Assembly: GCA_035489015.1 (NCBI GenBank)
Contig: DATHKR010000235.1
Coordinates: 1 to 64,000 of the forward strand
Reading direction: 5' to 3'
DNA from: DATFRY01 sp035489015
GTDB lineage: Bacteria; Myxococcota_A; Polyangia; Haliangiales; Haliangiaceae
Length of the DNA: 64,000 nt
The notes beneath the pieces were generated by a model. That model worked only from the letters and a program-made list of their open reading frames with translations. It was not told where the DNA came from and did not search any database. A program made the translations under genes and the position numbers. This document shows positions 63,867 to 64,000 of the stretch, piece by piece. Numbering within the stretch: the first letter of the stretch is position 1; every line of letters starts with the position of its first letter.

Positions 63867-64000
63867 CTATTCCTCCCACACGTTGCCGCCGCCGTCGATG
63901 TAGCGCGACGACTCGTCGCGCTGCAGATTTCCGCGGAAGCGGCTGCCGCGCGCGCCCAGCCGGGCTGCGCCGTGCAGCTCGACCGCGTTCTCCGCCCCCT
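63867..64000 (-). CDS. 3' end of an unidentified gene
   Basis: Forty-three codons before a TAG at 63869-63867 are open to the window edge: the product ends RFRGNLQRDESS, then RYIDGGGNVWEE. The composition (Asn, Gly, Asp turns) is like the last turns of a parallel beta-helix or a surface protein, but this is weak. It is convergent with the small membrane-protein gene, 46 bp away. Confidence 0.6.
   Translation of the reverse strand, partial: GAENAVELHGAARLGARGSRFRGNLQRDESSRYIDGGGNVWEE

Overview
The window is very GC-rich chromosomal DNA from what looks like a myxobacterium (Myxococcota). This is inferred from content, not from a marker-gene comparison: four large Ser/Thr protein kinases of bacterial Hanks type with different C-terminal sensor modules, a sigma factor of the myxobacterial gmx1 type, many lipoproteins, a secreted DUF1501 protein, a DUF2330 protein with a MYXO-CTERM-like tail, and long low-complexity linkers. 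No rRNA, tRNA, CRISPR array or phage genes were seen.

Layout. 1-3122 is a repeat-rich, gene-poor patch: one RAYT/IS200-like transposase gene, at least six REP-like repeat copies on both sides of it, a possible decayed insertion-sequence end and a block of 24-bp tandem repeats. 3123-20831 carries a repeat-rich membrane protein with a lipoyl/HlyD-like domain, a divergent hybrid histidine kinase, a TPR Ser/Thr kinase, an amino-acid permease with an upstream lipoprotein, a TetR/acyl-CoA dehydrogenase pair with a palindromic operator, an SNF2-type helicase and the DUF2330 protein. 21003-23525 has a DUF4153-like membrane protein and a divergent GIDE-like protein.

23543-36921 is the informational and salvage core: fourteen minus-strand genes with no gap above 75 bp, from prs through rplY, pth, rpsF, rpsR, rplI, dnaB and a Ser/Thr kinase to deoC, deoB, deoA, a purine nucleoside phosphorylase, cdd and an adenosine-type deaminase. 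A good promoter (TTGACG, 18 bp, TAAATC) lies just before prs. The deo/cdd enzymes form a complete route from nucleosides to deoxyribose-5-phosphate and its cleavage, while prs makes PRPP from ribose-5-phosphate, so the block joins both ends of pentose-phosphate and nucleoside traffic with translation and replication genes.

37100-41866 is a signalling locus: a gmx1-type sigma factor, a propeller-like lipoprotein and a zinc-finger Ser/Thr kinase whose C-terminal 290 residues are a paralogue of that lipoprotein. 41957-42666 holds a Trm112-like protein and a HIT protein. 42834-47223 is a five-gene operon of four lipoproteins and a Tat-exported DUF1501 protein. 47321-52130 carries housekeeping and stress genes: a GNAT acetyltransferase, an amidinotransferase-family enzyme coupled to ferrochelatase, a PfpI-type protein, a LysR regulator and the ribosome-rescue factor ArfB.

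52148-55771 is a second secreted operon, and the most interesting candidate system here: four exported proteins with heme-type motifs of three spacings (CX2CH, CX3CH, CX4CH), one of them a beta-barrel-like protein and one P460-like, translationally coupled to a haloalkane-dehalogenase-like hydrolase. 55990-64000 ends the window with a 1053-residue TPR protein, a PEGA-type Ser/Thr kinase with a coupled TPR membrane protein, a DUF3052 protein, a small membrane protein and the 3' end of one more gene.
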